Positions 48,458 through 57,724 of a stretch of DNA of 64,000 nucleotides are shown in pieces. A model generated the notes under the pieces. That model did no database searches and was not told the origin of the DNA. It worked only from the letters and a program-made list of their open reading frames with translations. The position numbers and the translations under genes were made by a program. Positions within the stretch are counted from its first letter, which is position 1. Each line of letters starts with the position of its first letter. This DNA comes from Burkholderia sp. Nafp2/4-1b (lineage in GTDB: Bacteria > Pseudomonadota > Gammaproteobacteria > Burkholderiales > Burkholderiaceae): positions 1-64,000 of the forward strand of contig NZ_ML058626.1 of assembly GCF_003635165.1 (NCBI RefSeq), given 5' to 3'.

Positions 48458-49519
48458 ATGAATTCGTTGATCAATCGAGCGACCGATATCGGGCTGATCG
48501 TGCTGGGCGCGTTCATTCCCGCATTGATCGGTGCCACCGGCGGTGCGCGCGGGACGCTGTTCGACGGTGCGCTCGTCGCCTTTGCCGCCGCGCTGGCGCT
48601 GTCGGTGTTTCCCGCCTGCGGGATCTACGAAGCGGCGCGTACGCGCTCGGCGCTGCACGTGCTCGGCCGCACGGTACTCGCGTGGATCGTCGTGCAGGGC
48701 ATGAGCACCGCGCTGCTGTACGTGCTGCATCGCGCACATGTGCTGTCGAGCGAGTGGTTCGTGTACTGGACGCTCGCGAGCGGGATCGGCCTGATCGCGT
48801 TTCGCGCGCTGACGCTCGCGATCTTCGGGATGATCGAGCGGGCGGGTGGCCAGGTGCGTGCGGCGGCGATCGCGCACGCGGACTTGCGCGGCCACCGCAC
48901 GATCGGCCGCGTCAAGCGGATGGTCAAGCGCAGCTTCGACCTGGTCGGCGCGTCGATGCTGCTCGTCGTGCTGGCCCCGGTACTGCTGGGCATCGCATGG
49001 ACCGTGCGGCGCGACGGCGGCCCCGCAATCTTTGGACACGAGCGCGTCGGGCAAAACGGACGGCGGTTCAAGTGCCTGAAATTCCGCTCGATGGTGACGA
49101 ACGCCGATGCGGTGCTCAAGGCACTGCTGGAGCGCGATGCCGACGCCCGTGCGGAATGGGATCGCGAATTCAAGCTGAAGCACGACGTGCGGATCACGCC
49201 GATCGGCCGCCTGCTCCGCAAGACGAGCCTCGACGAGCTGCCGCAGCTGCTGAACGTGCTGAAGGGCGACATGAGCCTGGTCGGGCCGCGTCCGATCGTC
49301 GAGGCCGAGCTCGAACGCTACGGCACGGACGTGCGCTACTACCTGATGGCGAAGCCCGGCATGACGGGACTGTGGCAAGTCAGCGGTCGCAACGATACCG
49401 ATTATTCGACGCGCGTGTCGCTCGACGTGTCCTACGTGCGCGAATGGTCGCTGCGTCGCGACATCGGCATCCTGTTCCGCACGATCAACGTGGTGGTGCG
49501 CGGTTCGGGCGCGTATTAG
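48458..49519 (+). CDS. Initiating sugar-phosphate transferase (WbaP/WcaJ-like), short form
   Basis: 353 residues. Four membrane helices lie in the first 130 residues, then a fifth hydrophobic segment (SFDLVGASMLLVVLAPVLL), and the catalytic bacterial sugar-transferase domain (about 155-353) with FGHERVGQNGRRFKCLKFRSM, KTSLDELPQLLNVLKGDMSLVGPRP and MTGLWQVSGR. It transfers a hexose-1-phosphate, probably galactose- or glucose-1-phosphate, to undecaprenyl phosphate at the inner membrane, the first step of repeat-unit assembly. The central nucleotide-binding-like domain of WbaP/WcaJ (about 100 residues) is missing. TAGGAG precedes the ATG. Confidence 0.92.
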   Translation: MNSLINRATDIGLIVLGAFIPALIGATGGARGTLFDGALVAFAAALALSVFPACGIYEAARTRSALHVLGRTVLAWIVVQGMSTALLYVLHRAHVLSSEWFVYWTLASGIGLIAFRALTLAIFGMIERAGGQVRAAAIAHADLRGHRTIGRVKRMVKRSFDLVGASMLLVVLAPVLLGIAWTVRRDGGPAIFGHERVGQNGRRFKCLKFRSMVTNADAVLKALLERDADARAEWDREFKLKHDVRITPIGRLLRKTSLDELPQLLNVLKGDMSLVGPRPIVEAELERYGTDVRYYLMAKPGMTGLWQVSGRNDTDYSTRVSLDVSYVREWSLRRDIGILFRTINVVVRGSGAY

Positions 49520-49596
49520 CACGCTGTCGCGCGCACTGCCGCATCGCAGGATGCGCGGCGACAGCGCGTGACGGCAGCAGGCAACGCGGGATTGAG

Positions 49597-49645
49597 CAGC
49601 GAGCAGTGGCAGCAAGCAGTGGCAACAAGCAGTGGCAGCAAGCAG
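49597..49645. repeat. 13-bp tandem repeat, 3.8 units
   Basis: CAGCGAGCAGTGG, CAGCAAGCAGTGG, CAACAAGCAGTGG and partial CAGCAAGCAG, between the initiating transferase and wza. Units of 13 bp in a leader could alter spacing but do not affect coding. Confidence 0.9.
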
Positions 49646-49733
49646 ATCCGGTCTCGACAGGGGTGCTGTACTCGCGGTCGCGACGACGCGGGGCGACCGG
49701 CGCAATTTCAAATTAAAAAAGTGCGAGGTTGTA

Positions 49734-50909
49734 ATGCAGAGGTTGCGTCAAATGGAGTCGGCGCGCGCGGGCGTGCCGCGTCGACCATCGCGTGTCGGTT
49801 CGCTCGTGATGATCCTGCCGCTGTGTGCGTTGCTGGGCGCGTGCGGTATCGCGCCGGGCATGCGCATGCAGCAGCCGGCGTCGATTCCGCTGCAAAGCGG
49901 CGCCACGCCGGCCGAGAGTGCCGACCTGCCGGTGCCGGTCACGAACATCGACCTGGCGCTGATCCGGCACATGCGCGACAGCGAGCGCAGCACGCGTGGC
50001 GAACCGCGCGACATCGTCGCGTCGCCGGACGTGTACACCATCGGCCGCGGCGATGTGCTGCAGATCACCGTCTGGGACCACCCCGAACTTGCGGCGGCGC
50101 TCGGCGCGCCGGCTCAGGCTGCGCCGCGCGCGGCCGACGCGCCGCCGGGCTTCGTCGTCGATCAGGACGGCACGCTGCAGTTCCCGTTCGCGGGTCGCCT
50201 GCCGGTGGCCGGGCTGACGGCCGAGCAGGTACAGACGCAGCTCGCGCGTCGCCTCGACAAGACGTTCAGGAATCCGCAAGTCACGGTGCGCATCGCGTCG
50301 TTCCGCGCGAAGCAGGTGTATATCGAGGGCGAGGTGCATACGCCTGGCTCGCAGTCCGTGAACGACATTCCGATGACGCTGTACGACGCGATCGGGCGGG
50401 CCGGCGGCTTTGCGGCGTCGGCCGACCAGAGCCGCATCGTGCTGGTGCGCGACGGCGTCGAACGCCGGATCGACCTGACCGAGATGGCCGAGCAGGGGCG
50501 CAATCCGTCGAAGATCGTGCTGCGCGACGGCGATCTCGTGCGCGTGCTGCCGCGCGACGAGAGCGGCGTGTTCGTGATGGGCGAGGTCAACAAGCCCGTG
50601 ACGGCGCTGCCGATGCGCAACGGCCGGCTGACGCTGAGCGAGGCGATCGCGCAGGCCGGCAGCCTGAACGCCAACACGGCCGATGCCGCGCAGCTCTACG
50701 TGGTGCGCGGGATGCAGGATGCGCAGCCGCAGGTGTATCACCTCGATGCGCGCTCGCCGGTCGCGATGGTGCTGGCGAATCAGTTCCAGCTGAAACCGAA
50801 GGACGTCGTGTATGTCGACGGCAACGGGCTCGTCCGCTTCAGCCGCGTGCTCAGCCTGTTGCTGCCGGCCATCAACGCCGGCCTCACCGCGGCGATCGCG
50901 ACCAAATGA
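49734..50909 (+). CDS. wza: Wza-type outer-membrane polysaccharide export lipoprotein
   Basis: 391 residues. Lipoprotein signal with lipobox LLGAC, cysteine at residue 37. The polysaccharide-export domain follows (YTIGRGDVLQITVWDHPEL, VVDQDGTLQFPFAGRLPVAG), then two SLBB domains (VYIEGEVHTPGSQSV and FVMGEVNKPVTALPM). The C-terminal amphipathic stretch (FSRVLSLLLPAINAGLTAA) would form the octameric outer-membrane barrel. It exports the polymer with Wzc. GAGG lies 6 nt before the ATG. Confidence 0.94.
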   Translation: MQRLRQMESARAGVPRRPSRVGSLVMILPLCALLGACGIAPGMRMQQPASIPLQSGATPAESADLPVPVTNIDLALIRHMRDSERSTRGEPRDIVASPDVYTIGRGDVLQITVWDHPELAAALGAPAQAAPRAADAPPGFVVDQDGTLQFPFAGRLPVAGLTAEQVQTQLARRLDKTFRNPQVTVRIASFRAKQVYIEGEVHTPGSQSVNDIPMTLYDAIGRAGGFAASADQSRIVLVRDGVERRIDLTEMAEQGRNPSKIVLRDGDLVRVLPRDESGVFVMGEVNKPVTALPMRNGRLTLSEAIAQAGSLNANTADAAQLYVVRGMQDAQPQVYHLDARSPVAMVLANQFQLKPKDVVYVDGNGLVRFSRVLSLLLPAINAGLTAAIATK

Positions 50910-51340
50910 TGGAATCCATCCTGATCGTCTGCGAGGGCAACATCTGCCGCAGTCCGATGGCCGAGGCGATGCTGCGTCAGGCCATGCCCGGGCGTCGCGT
51001 CGCGTCCGCGGGCCTGAACGCGCTGGTCGGCATGCCGGCCGCGCCGTATGCGCAGGAGGTGATGCGGATGCGCGGCTTCGACGTGTCGACGCATCGCGCG
51101 CAGCAGATCGGCCGCTCGCTGTGTATCGACGCCGACGTGATCCTCGTGATGGACCGTCGCCAGCGCACGTCGCTCGAGAACCAGTTCCCGTTCGTGCGGG
51201 GACGCGTGTTCCGTCTCGGCGAGTACACGGATTTCGACGTGCACGACCCTTACCGGCAGCCCAGATTCGTGTTCGAACGCTGTGCGCGACTGATCGAGCT
51301 CGGCGTGTCCGAGTGGTCGAAGCGCCTGCGTATCGTCTGA
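50909..51340 (+). CDS. wzb: Wzb-type low-molecular-weight protein-tyrosine phosphatase
   Basis: 143 residues with the P-loop CEGNICRS (Cys8 to Ser15) and the general-acid DPYRQP. Dephosphorylates the tyrosine cluster of Wzc and so lets capsule polymerisation cycle. The start overlaps the wza stop; an ATG 3 nt earlier is possible. Confidence 0.95.
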   Translation: MESILIVCEGNICRSPMAEAMLRQAMPGRRVASAGLNALVGMPAAPYAQEVMRMRGFDVSTHRAQQIGRSLCIDADVILVMDRRQRTSLENQFPFVRGRVFRLGEYTDFDVHDPYRQPRFVFERCARLIELGVSEWSKRLRIV

Positions 51341-51393
51341 CGCGGCCACAGGTCGATGTCCCACTGGAACCCAATACGCCTCCCATCGTTGCC

Positions 51394-53631
51394 ATGACCC
51401 AACCCTCCGCCCCGCCGCAGCACCCTGCCGAAGACGGCAGCGAGACCGACTTCGTCGCGGTACTCGATATCCTGCTGGAAAGCCGCTGGCTGATCGCGAC
51501 CATCACGTGCGTGCTGCTTGCCGCCGGGCTCGCCTATGCGGTTCTCGGCAAGCCTGTGTTCGAAGCCAACATCATGGTCCAGGTCGAGGACAGCCCGGAC
51601 ACGTCGGCCGCGAAGTCGTTGCTCGGCGATGTGTCGTCGCTGTTCGACGTCAAGTCGTCGGCCGCCGCCGAACAGCAGATCCTCGCGTCGCGCCTCGTCG
51701 TCGAACGCGCGGTCGACAAGCTCAACCTGTTCATCGACGCGGAGCCGAAGCGCTTTCCGCTGATCGGCGACTGGATCGCGCGCCACAGCGACGGCCTGTC
51801 CGAGCCCGGCCTGGCCGGCTTGGGCGGCTACACCTGGGGCCGCGAACGCATCGACGTGTCGCGCTTCGACGTGCCGCGCAAGAACGAAGGCGACACGTTC
51901 ACATTGACGAGCCTCGGCGGCAAGCGCTATCGGCTCGACGGCGGCGCTCTCGATGCCCCGGTCGAGGGCACCGTCGGCACGCTCGAGCGCTTCGGCTCGC
52001 CGCGCGGCCCGATCGTGCTGCAGGTCGCGTCGCTCGCTGCAAGACCCGGCGCCATGTTCGTGCTGGTGCGCAACTCGCGGCTGAAGACGATCGAGGACAT
52101 CCGCGATCGCCTCAACGTGCAGGAGCGCGTGAAGCAATCGGACGTCGTCGTCGCCAGTCTGCAGGACACCGATCCGAAATGGGTCAGCGCCACGATGAAC
52201 GAGATCGGCCGTCAGTACGTGCGGCAGAACATCGAGCGTAAATCCGCGGAGGCCGCGCAGTCGCTCGAATTCCTGACCGCGCAGCTGCCGCAGCTCAAGC
52301 AACAGCTGACCGATTCCGAAGCGCGCCTGACGAAACTGCGCAACGAGCACGGCACGGTCGACCTCACCGAGGAAGCGAAGCTCGCGCTCGCGCAGACGGC
52401 CGATGCGAAGACGCGGCTGCTCGAACTGCAGCAGAAGCGCCAGGAACTCATGTCGCGCTTCACCGAACGGCACCCGAGCGTGGCCGTGATCGACGAGCAG
52501 ATTGCCGCATTGAGCGGTTATCGGAATGCGGCGGAGCAGCAGATCCGGCGCTTGCCGGACCTGCAGCAGGAACTGGTGCGGCAGATGCTCGACGTGAAGG
52601 TCAACACCGATCTCTACACGGCGCTGCTGAACAACATGCAGCAGCTGCAGCTCGTGCAGGCCGGCAAGACCGGCAACGTGCGTCTCGTCGATACGGCGGC
52701 GGTGCCGGAAGTCGCGGTGCGGCCGAAAAAGGTGCTCGTCGCGCTGGCGTCGCTGCTGCTCGGGCTGCTCGCCGGGTGCGGCACCGCGATCGTCCGCTCG
52801 ATGCTGTTCCATGGCATTTCGGATCACAACGAGATCGAACGTCGTCTCGGCCTGGCGGTGTACGCGACGGTGCCGATCAGCGACCATCAGCGCGACCTGG
52901 CGGAGGAGGCCGCGCGCAAGAGCGGCCACAAGTCGATCCTGTCGATCGACTTCCCGAACGAGCCGGCCGTCGAGTGCCTGCGCAGCCTGCGCACCGCGCT
53001 GCAGTTCGCGATGCTCGAGGCGAAGAACAACGTCGTGCTGATCGCCGGCCCCGCACCGGGCGTCGGCAAGACCTTCCTGTCGTCGAACCTGGCGGTCGTG
53101 ATGGCGAGCGCCGGCAAGCGCGTGCTGTTGATCGACGGCGACATCCGCAAGGGCCGCCTGCACGACTATCTCGGCTTCCCGCGCGGCCGCGGCTTCACGG
53201 AACTGATCGCCGGCAGCGCGCGCGTGGAGGACGTGATTCACCGCGAGGTGGTCGGCGGCCTCGATTTCATCTCGACCGGGACGATGCCGAAGAACCCGGC
53301 GGAGCTGCTGCTGAACCGCAATGTCGCGGCGCTGGTCGACGATCTGTCGTCGCGCTACGACATCGTCGTGATCGACTCGGCGCCGGTGCTCGCCGTGCCC
53401 GATACCGGCATTCTCGGCGCGGTTGCCGGCACCGCGCTGCTCGTCACGATGGCGGGCAAGACGAAGCTCGGCGAGATCGGCGAATCCGCGAAGCGCTTTG
53501 CGCAGAACGGCGTGCGGCTGAACGGCGTCATCTTCAACGGCGTCAACCCGCGGCTCGGGCAGTACGGGTACGGGTCGAAGTACGGCGGGTATCGCTACGT
53601 CGCCTACGAATACGGGGCGCAGGATGTGTGA
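51394..53631 (+). CDS. wzc: Wzc-type polysaccharide co-polymerase with bacterial tyrosine kinase
   Basis: 745 residues. A Wzz domain starts after a first membrane helix (LIATITCVLLAAGLAYAVL). A long coiled coil follows (about 270-400, SLEFLTAQLPQLKQQL), then GNVR, a second helix (VLVALASLLLGLLAG), and the cytoplasmic BY-kinase with Walker A GPAPGVGKT near residue 552, Walker A' LLIDGDIRKG and Walker B VVIDSAP. The last 25 residues are a tyrosine cluster (YGYGSKYGGYRYVAYEYG). It sets chain length and couples polymerisation to export through Wza. No good ribosome site at the ATG; coupling to wzb is likely. Confidence 0.94.
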   Translation: MTQPSAPPQHPAEDGSETDFVAVLDILLESRWLIATITCVLLAAGLAYAVLGKPVFEANIMVQVEDSPDTSAAKSLLGDVSSLFDVKSSAAAEQQILASRLVVERAVDKLNLFIDAEPKRFPLIGDWIARHSDGLSEPGLAGLGGYTWGRERIDVSRFDVPRKNEGDTFTLTSLGGKRYRLDGGALDAPVEGTVGTLERFGSPRGPIVLQVASLAARPGAMFVLVRNSRLKTIEDIRDRLNVQERVKQSDVVVASLQDTDPKWVSATMNEIGRQYVRQNIERKSAEAAQSLEFLTAQLPQLKQQLTDSEARLTKLRNEHGTVDLTEEAKLALAQTADAKTRLLELQQKRQELMSRFTERHPSVAVIDEQIAALSGYRNAAEQQIRRLPDLQQELVRQMLDVKVNTDLYTALLNNMQQLQLVQAGKTGNVRLVDTAAVPEVAVRPKKVLVALASLLLGLLAGCGTAIVRSMLFHGISDHNEIERRLGLAVYATVPISDHQRDLAEEAARKSGHKSILSIDFPNEPAVECLRSLRTALQFAMLEAKNNVVLIAGPAPGVGKTFLSSNLAVVMASAGKRVLLIDGDIRKGRLHDYLGFPRGRGFTELIAGSARVEDVIHREVVGGLDFISTGTMPKNPAELLLNRNVAALVDDLSSRYDIVVIDSAPVLAVPDTGILGAVAGTALLVTMAGKTKLGEIGESAKRFAQNGVRLNGVIFNGVNPRLGQYGYGSKYGGYRYVAYEYGAQDV

Positions 53632-53706
53632 CGCACGCAGCGCCGCCGCGGCCACAGTTGGCGGCCCGACCCGCGCGTCCGGCTGCGCTCGGTGCACGGA
53701 GGCGCG

Positions 53707-54939
53707 ATGATCAATCCGCGGGATTCGATCGTATCGCTCGCCGGCGTCGTGATCGGGCAGATCGCGCTGTTCGTCTGCATCTTCGTGATCGGACGGCGCT
53801 TCGGGCCGGAGTCGCTCGGCCACTTCAACTATCTGCTCGCGCTGGCGACCTTCGTCGGCACGCTGCTTGCGTTTCGCTACGAGCTCGCGTGCGTCGACGA
53901 CGCGCCGGGCGAGTCGTTCAACGCGTTCGTCAACGTGACGACGCTGAGCCTGGTTGTGATCGTCGCGTTCGGCATCGTGATTGCCGCGGCCGGGCGCGAC
54001 GATCTCCATCTCGTCGCGGTCTACGCGCTGGCAACGTTCGTGCAGCTGGCCGCCGGTTCCTACCTGAACAGCCTGAGACGTTATGGCTGGATCGCGCTGT
54101 CGCGCGTGGTGGTGAACGGGTCGTTCCTCGCCGGCCTCCTGCTGTCGCTCGCGTGCCGCGCGTGCGCAAGCGTCGACGTGTTCGCGCTGTACGCTTGGGT
54201 GAGCGCCGCGGTGTCGATCGTGATGGCCGCGGCGATCCTGTTCTCCGGCTATCGCGCCGGATATTCGTTCAGGCTGTCGCACGGTTTTTTCGTCAGGAAC
54301 CGCCGCTTCGCGCTGTATATCCTCCCGTCGACGCTGTGCGCGTCGGTGTTGACCTACGCGCTGTCGATTGCGATTCCGCACTGGTTCGACGCACAGAGCG
54401 CCGGCTATTTCGCGGCCGCATATCGGCTCGGCTTCTTCCCGGTATCGCTGATCGCACAGAGCGTCGGCGGCGTGTTCCGGCGCGACGCGATCGGCGCGAT
54501 GGCGCGCCCGGATGCGGGCACGACGGTGCCCCGCGTGTACCGGACCTACGCGCGTGCGCTCACCGCGCTCGCGGCCGTGTACATGGCAGGCGGGCTGCTG
54601 CTGTTCGCGCCGCTCGTCAACCTGTTCTTCGGCGAAAGCTGGCGCGGCTCGGTCGGGTTCTATCACAGCCTGATGCCGTTGTTCGCGCTGCAGCTCATCT
54701 TTGTGCCGCTGTCGCAGATCTTCCTCGCGACGCGCGCGCAACGCATCGATTTCCTGTTCCAGCTGACCTGCGGCGTGTGCCTCGGCGGCGCGCTGGGCAT
54801 CGCGCGGCTGATGAACCTGTCGGCCACGACCAGCGTGCAGATTTTTTCGCTGACCGGCGCGGCGCTGATGGCGGCCGGTATCGCGCTGACATACCGCGTC
54901 CTCGACACGAACCTGTCCCGATCCGGGGCGTTGGCGTGA
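53707..54939 (+). CDS. Wzx-type polysaccharide flippase (MOP superfamily)
   Basis: 410 residues with about 12 membrane helices; the first is SIVSLAGVVIGQIALFVCIFVI followed by RRFGPESLGHFNYLLALA, the polysaccharide-transporter family opening. CGGAGG precedes the ATG at 53707 by 5 nt. Translocates the undecaprenyl-linked repeat unit to the periplasm for polymerisation. With the initiating transferase and Wza/Wzb/Wzc it places this locus in the Wzx/Wzy-dependent pathway. Confidence 0.9.
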   Translation: MINPRDSIVSLAGVVIGQIALFVCIFVIGRRFGPESLGHFNYLLALATFVGTLLAFRYELACVDDAPGESFNAFVNVTTLSLVVIVAFGIVIAAAGRDDLHLVAVYALATFVQLAAGSYLNSLRRYGWIALSRVVVNGSFLAGLLLSLACRACASVDVFALYAWVSAAVSIVMAAAILFSGYRAGYSFRLSHGFFVRNRRFALYILPSTLCASVLTYALSIAIPHWFDAQSAGYFAAAYRLGFFPVSLIAQSVGGVFRRDAIGAMARPDAGTTVPRVYRTYARALTALAAVYMAGGLLLFAPLVNLFFGESWRGSVGFYHSLMPLFALQLIFVPLSQIFLATRAQRIDFLFQLTCGVCLGGALGIARLMNLSATTSVQIFSLTGAALMAAGIALTYRVLDTNLSRSGALA

Positions 54940-54967
54940 GATCGCCGCTACGACGAACGAGCACACC

Positions 54968-56167
54968 ATGATCCTGATAGTCATCGATTCTCTCGAGCGC
55001 TACTACTTCGCGACCCGTCTCGTGAACGCCGTGCGGCACGAATACGAGTTCGCGTTCCTGACGAGCGAGCCCGTCGCCCATCTCGGCCTGTTGCTGAACG
55101 GGTACCGGTCGGTGTACCTGAACCGATTGATGCCGATCGACGTGCCCGACGGCCAGCCGGTTGACCGCACGCCGTATCAGCTGTCGATCGAGGTGCTGAA
55201 CGGGCAGATGACCGAAGCGCGTGCGAAGCGCGAATCGGCGGCGGTCTTCCATATCGCGTCGGAAGTGCTGCGCGGCCTGCGGGTCGAGCAGTGCGTGATG
55301 TGGAACGGGCAGCAGCTCGTGTGCCGCGCGGTGCGGCAGGCCTGCGCGGTGCACGGCGTCGCCACGCGCTTCATCGAGATCTCGAATCTGCCGGGCAAGC
55401 TGTTCGTCGATTCGCTGGGCGTCAACGCGCTGTCGACGATCAGCCGCAACCCGGAGGTCATCGATCGGCTGCCGCTACCCGACGAGGATACGCATACGCG
55501 CTGGCTGTCGGCGTATGAACGCTACAAGCGGATGCCCCTGCCGCAGGCGAGGACGTCGTTCGCGCGCAAGGCGACGTCCGCGGCCAACTACCTGCTGAAG
55601 GCGGTCAGCGGCGGCGTCGCGCGCCGGCGCCTGACGAGCGTGCGGGCGCGCAACGGAATGCCGGCACCGCGGCAGGCGATCCATCTGCCGGTCGATGCGC
55701 TGGCGACGAGCCGCTACGTGTTCCTGCCGCTGCAGGTGTCCGGCGACACGCAGATCAGGCTGCACTCGGACGTCGGCAATCTCGACGCGATCCGTCACGC
55801 GTTCGCGTTCGCTGCGAACGAGAGCGCCGACCTGTTCGTGAAGCTGCATCCGGCCGAGACCGATGCGGCGGAGATCGATGCGATCGTGCGCCTGCAGGAG
55901 AGCTATCACTTCGAGATCGTCACGTCGCCGACCACCGAGTTGCTGCGGCACGCGCATGCGGTCGTCACGATCAATTCGACGGTCGGGCTCGAGGCGATGC
56001 TGTACGGCAAGCGCGTGGTGTCGCTCGGCCGCTGCTTCTACAAGGAATTCGACCGCGAGCGGTTGCTGAAGTACATCCATTCGTTCCTGATCGACGGTAT
56101 CGACTATTTCGGTGCGGCGCGCATTCCCGCCGATGCGGCGCGGCGCGTGTTCGCGAGACGGCACTGA
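54968..56167 (+). CDS. Capsule Kdo transferase-like protein (KpsS/KpsC family)
   Basis: 399 residues resembling the capsule polysaccharide biosynthesis family (KpsS, LipB). The C-terminal half has the family blocks YVFLPLQVSGDTQIRLHS, LFVKLHPAE and VVTINSTVGLEAMLYGKRVVSLG, which in KpsS/KpsC form the beta-Kdo transferase nucleotide pocket. Since the same operon makes CMP-Kdo, a Kdo donor is the natural guess. In Wzy systems the enzyme would add Kdo inside the repeat unit rather than a lipid linker. Cytoplasmic, no membrane helix. Acceptor unknown. Confidence 0.8.
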   Translation: MILIVIDSLERYYFATRLVNAVRHEYEFAFLTSEPVAHLGLLLNGYRSVYLNRLMPIDVPDGQPVDRTPYQLSIEVLNGQMTEARAKRESAAVFHIASEVLRGLRVEQCVMWNGQQLVCRAVRQACAVHGVATRFIEISNLPGKLFVDSLGVNALSTISRNPEVIDRLPLPDEDTHTRWLSAYERYKRMPLPQARTSFARKATSAANYLLKAVSGGVARRRLTSVRARNGMPAPRQAIHLPVDALATSRYVFLPLQVSGDTQIRLHSDVGNLDAIRHAFAFAANESADLFVKLHPAETDAAEIDAIVRLQESYHFEIVTSPTTELLRHAHAVVTINSTVGLEAMLYGKRVVSLGRCFYKEFDRERLLKYIHSFLIDGIDYFGAARIPADAARRVFARRH

Positions 56168-56168
56168 C

Positions 56169-56699
56169 ATGGCCGTCTCGTTGCGACAGACCGCGGAGGC
56201 GATCGTCGAAGACTGCCGCCGCAATGCATTCTTCAAGACGCGCTGCGTGGTGATCTTCTATCGCGTCGTGCATTACCTCGCGTGCCGGAACCGGCTCACG
56301 CTGCTGGCCGGCGCGCCGCTGATCGTGCTGTACATCGTGCTGTGCGACTGGCTGCTGGGCATCGAGATCCCGGTGAAGACGAAGATCGGCAAGGGGCTCG
56401 CGCTCTATCACGGCACCGGGCTCGTCATCAATGGTTACGCGGTGATCGGCGACTACTGCACGCTGCGGCACGGCGTGACCATCGGTAACACGATCCGCAA
56501 GGACGGCTCGATCGGCGGCGTGCCGACGATCGGCGACCACGTGGAGTTCGGCGTGCACAGCGTCGTACTCGGCGCGGTGCGCGTCGGCGACCGCGCGCGG
56601 ATCGGCGCCGGCGCGGTGGTGCTGCGCGACGTACCCGACGGCCGCGTGGCCGTCGGCGTGCCGGCGCGCCTTCTCGACAACGGACAGGAGCCGACATGA
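56169..56699 (+). CDS. Hexapeptide-repeat O-acetyltransferase (CysE/WcaB-like)
   Basis: 176 residues. The N-terminal third has a hydrophobic helix (LAGAPLIVLYIVLCDWLLGIEIP). After that comes a left-handed beta-helix with hexapeptide repeats, including GLALYHGTGLVINGYAVIG with the likely catalytic His, GVTIGNTIRKDGS, and IGDHVEFGVHSVVLGAV. Probably acetylates a sugar of the polysaccharide using acetyl-CoA. It lies 1 nt after the Kdo-transferase-like gene and overlaps the next start by 4 nt. Confidence 0.88.
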   Translation: MAVSLRQTAEAIVEDCRRNAFFKTRCVVIFYRVVHYLACRNRLTLLAGAPLIVLYIVLCDWLLGIEIPVKTKIGKGLALYHGTGLVINGYAVIGDYCTLRHGVTIGNTIRKDGSIGGVPTIGDHVEFGVHSVVLGAVRVGDRARIGAGAVVLRDVPDGRVAVGVPARLLDNGQEPT

Positions 56700-57670
56700 A
56701 AGTGTTCATTCTGCATCCCGGCAAGGCCAATTATCCGGAGATCGCCGCGTACGGTCGTCGGCTGAGAGCGCACGGGTTCGAGGTGTTCGACGGCAATCTC
56801 GATGCGTACGCGCTCTTCCCCGATCAGGACACCTGCATTCTGTGGTGCATCATGGGTTTCTATCGAGCGCTGCCGCCCGCACGGTTCGTGATTCACGACT
56901 ACCGATCGCTGTCGGTCGGCCGGCTCGCGGCCGTCAAGGATCGCGTGAAGCGCGTGCTGAACGTGCGGCCCGACTTGCGGATCTTTCAGAACGAACGGAT
57001 GCGCGACGCGATGGCGTTTCATGACGACGTGCGCGCACTGCTGCTGCCGATGGGCGTCCCGGACTGGATCTTCAACCCCGCCGATGCCGACGGAGACAGG
57101 GCCGCGCCAGGCGGCACCGCTGCCGCACCGACACCGTCGGGACGGTTCTGCTACATCGGCGAGATGAGCCGCGAGCGCGGCTTCCACAAGGTGCTGGCCG
57201 CGTATCGCGACGCGCGGCGCGACGCATCGGACACGCTGGTGCTGGTCGGCAACCCGGAGCCCGAGATTCGCGCGGCGTTCGCCGATACGCCGGGCATCCA
57301 CTTCGTCGGCCGCGTGTCGCAACCCGATGCGCTGAGGATCGTTCGCGACAGCGACTATGCGGTGTGCTTCTTTCCGTACCACCGGCCGCATTGCTTCCAG
57401 ACGCCGACGAAGCTGCTCGAATACGCGTCCCTCGGCAAGAAGATCGTTTGCAACGATGCGCCGTCGAACGTGCGGACCGCGCGCGAGCTGGGCATCCAGT
57501 GCCACGTCACCGGCGCGACGATTTTCGACGAGCTGTTTCCGCTGTCGCGGATTCGCGCGACGCGCCCCGACCCTGCGGCGATGAAGTCGCTCGAATGGGG
57601 GCGCGTGATCGAGCGCTCGGGTGTGCTCGCTTATATCGATGCGGTCGCGGGGCGTCGCCCCCGCGTCTGA
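56696..57670 (+). CDS. Glycosyltransferase, GT-B fold
   Basis: 324 residues with a GT-B donor half: GRFCYIGEMSRERGFHKVL, LVGNPEPEIRAAF, IHFVGRVSQPDALRIVRDSDYAVCFFP and CFQTPTKLLEYASLGKKIV, the last holding the conserved Glu that contacts the nucleotide-sugar. The N-terminal acceptor half is short and unlike well-known enzymes. It overlaps the acetyltransferase stop (ATGA). Adds one sugar to the lipid-linked repeat; specificity not readable. Confidence 0.85.
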   Translation: MKVFILHPGKANYPEIAAYGRRLRAHGFEVFDGNLDAYALFPDQDTCILWCIMGFYRALPPARFVIHDYRSLSVGRLAAVKDRVKRVLNVRPDLRIFQNERMRDAMAFHDDVRALLLPMGVPDWIFNPADADGDRAAPGGTAAAPTPSGRFCYIGEMSRERGFHKVLAAYRDARRDASDTLVLVGNPEPEIRAAFADTPGIHFVGRVSQPDALRIVRDSDYAVCFFPYHRPHCFQTPTKLLEYASLGKKIVCNDAPSNVRTARELGIQCHVTGATIFDELFPLSRIRATRPDPAAMKSLEWGRVIERSGVLAYIDAVAGRRPRV

Positions 57671-57724
57671 TGACGTCATTCGCCGTCGGTTCGCGACGGC
57701 TCATCCCTCCTGGAGCGGATCCCG

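Noticed and set aside
49597-49645. Tandem repeats here and at 35004-35060 as CRISPR
   Set aside because: Units are 13 and 15 bp, directly adjacent with no spacers, and no cas genes are present.
51250-54984. Very long open frame on the minus strand (over 1200 codons) opposite wzb-wzc-wzx
   Set aside because: Rich in Arg, His, Asp and Ala with no domain; it mirrors the third-position GC bias of the real genes on the plus strand.
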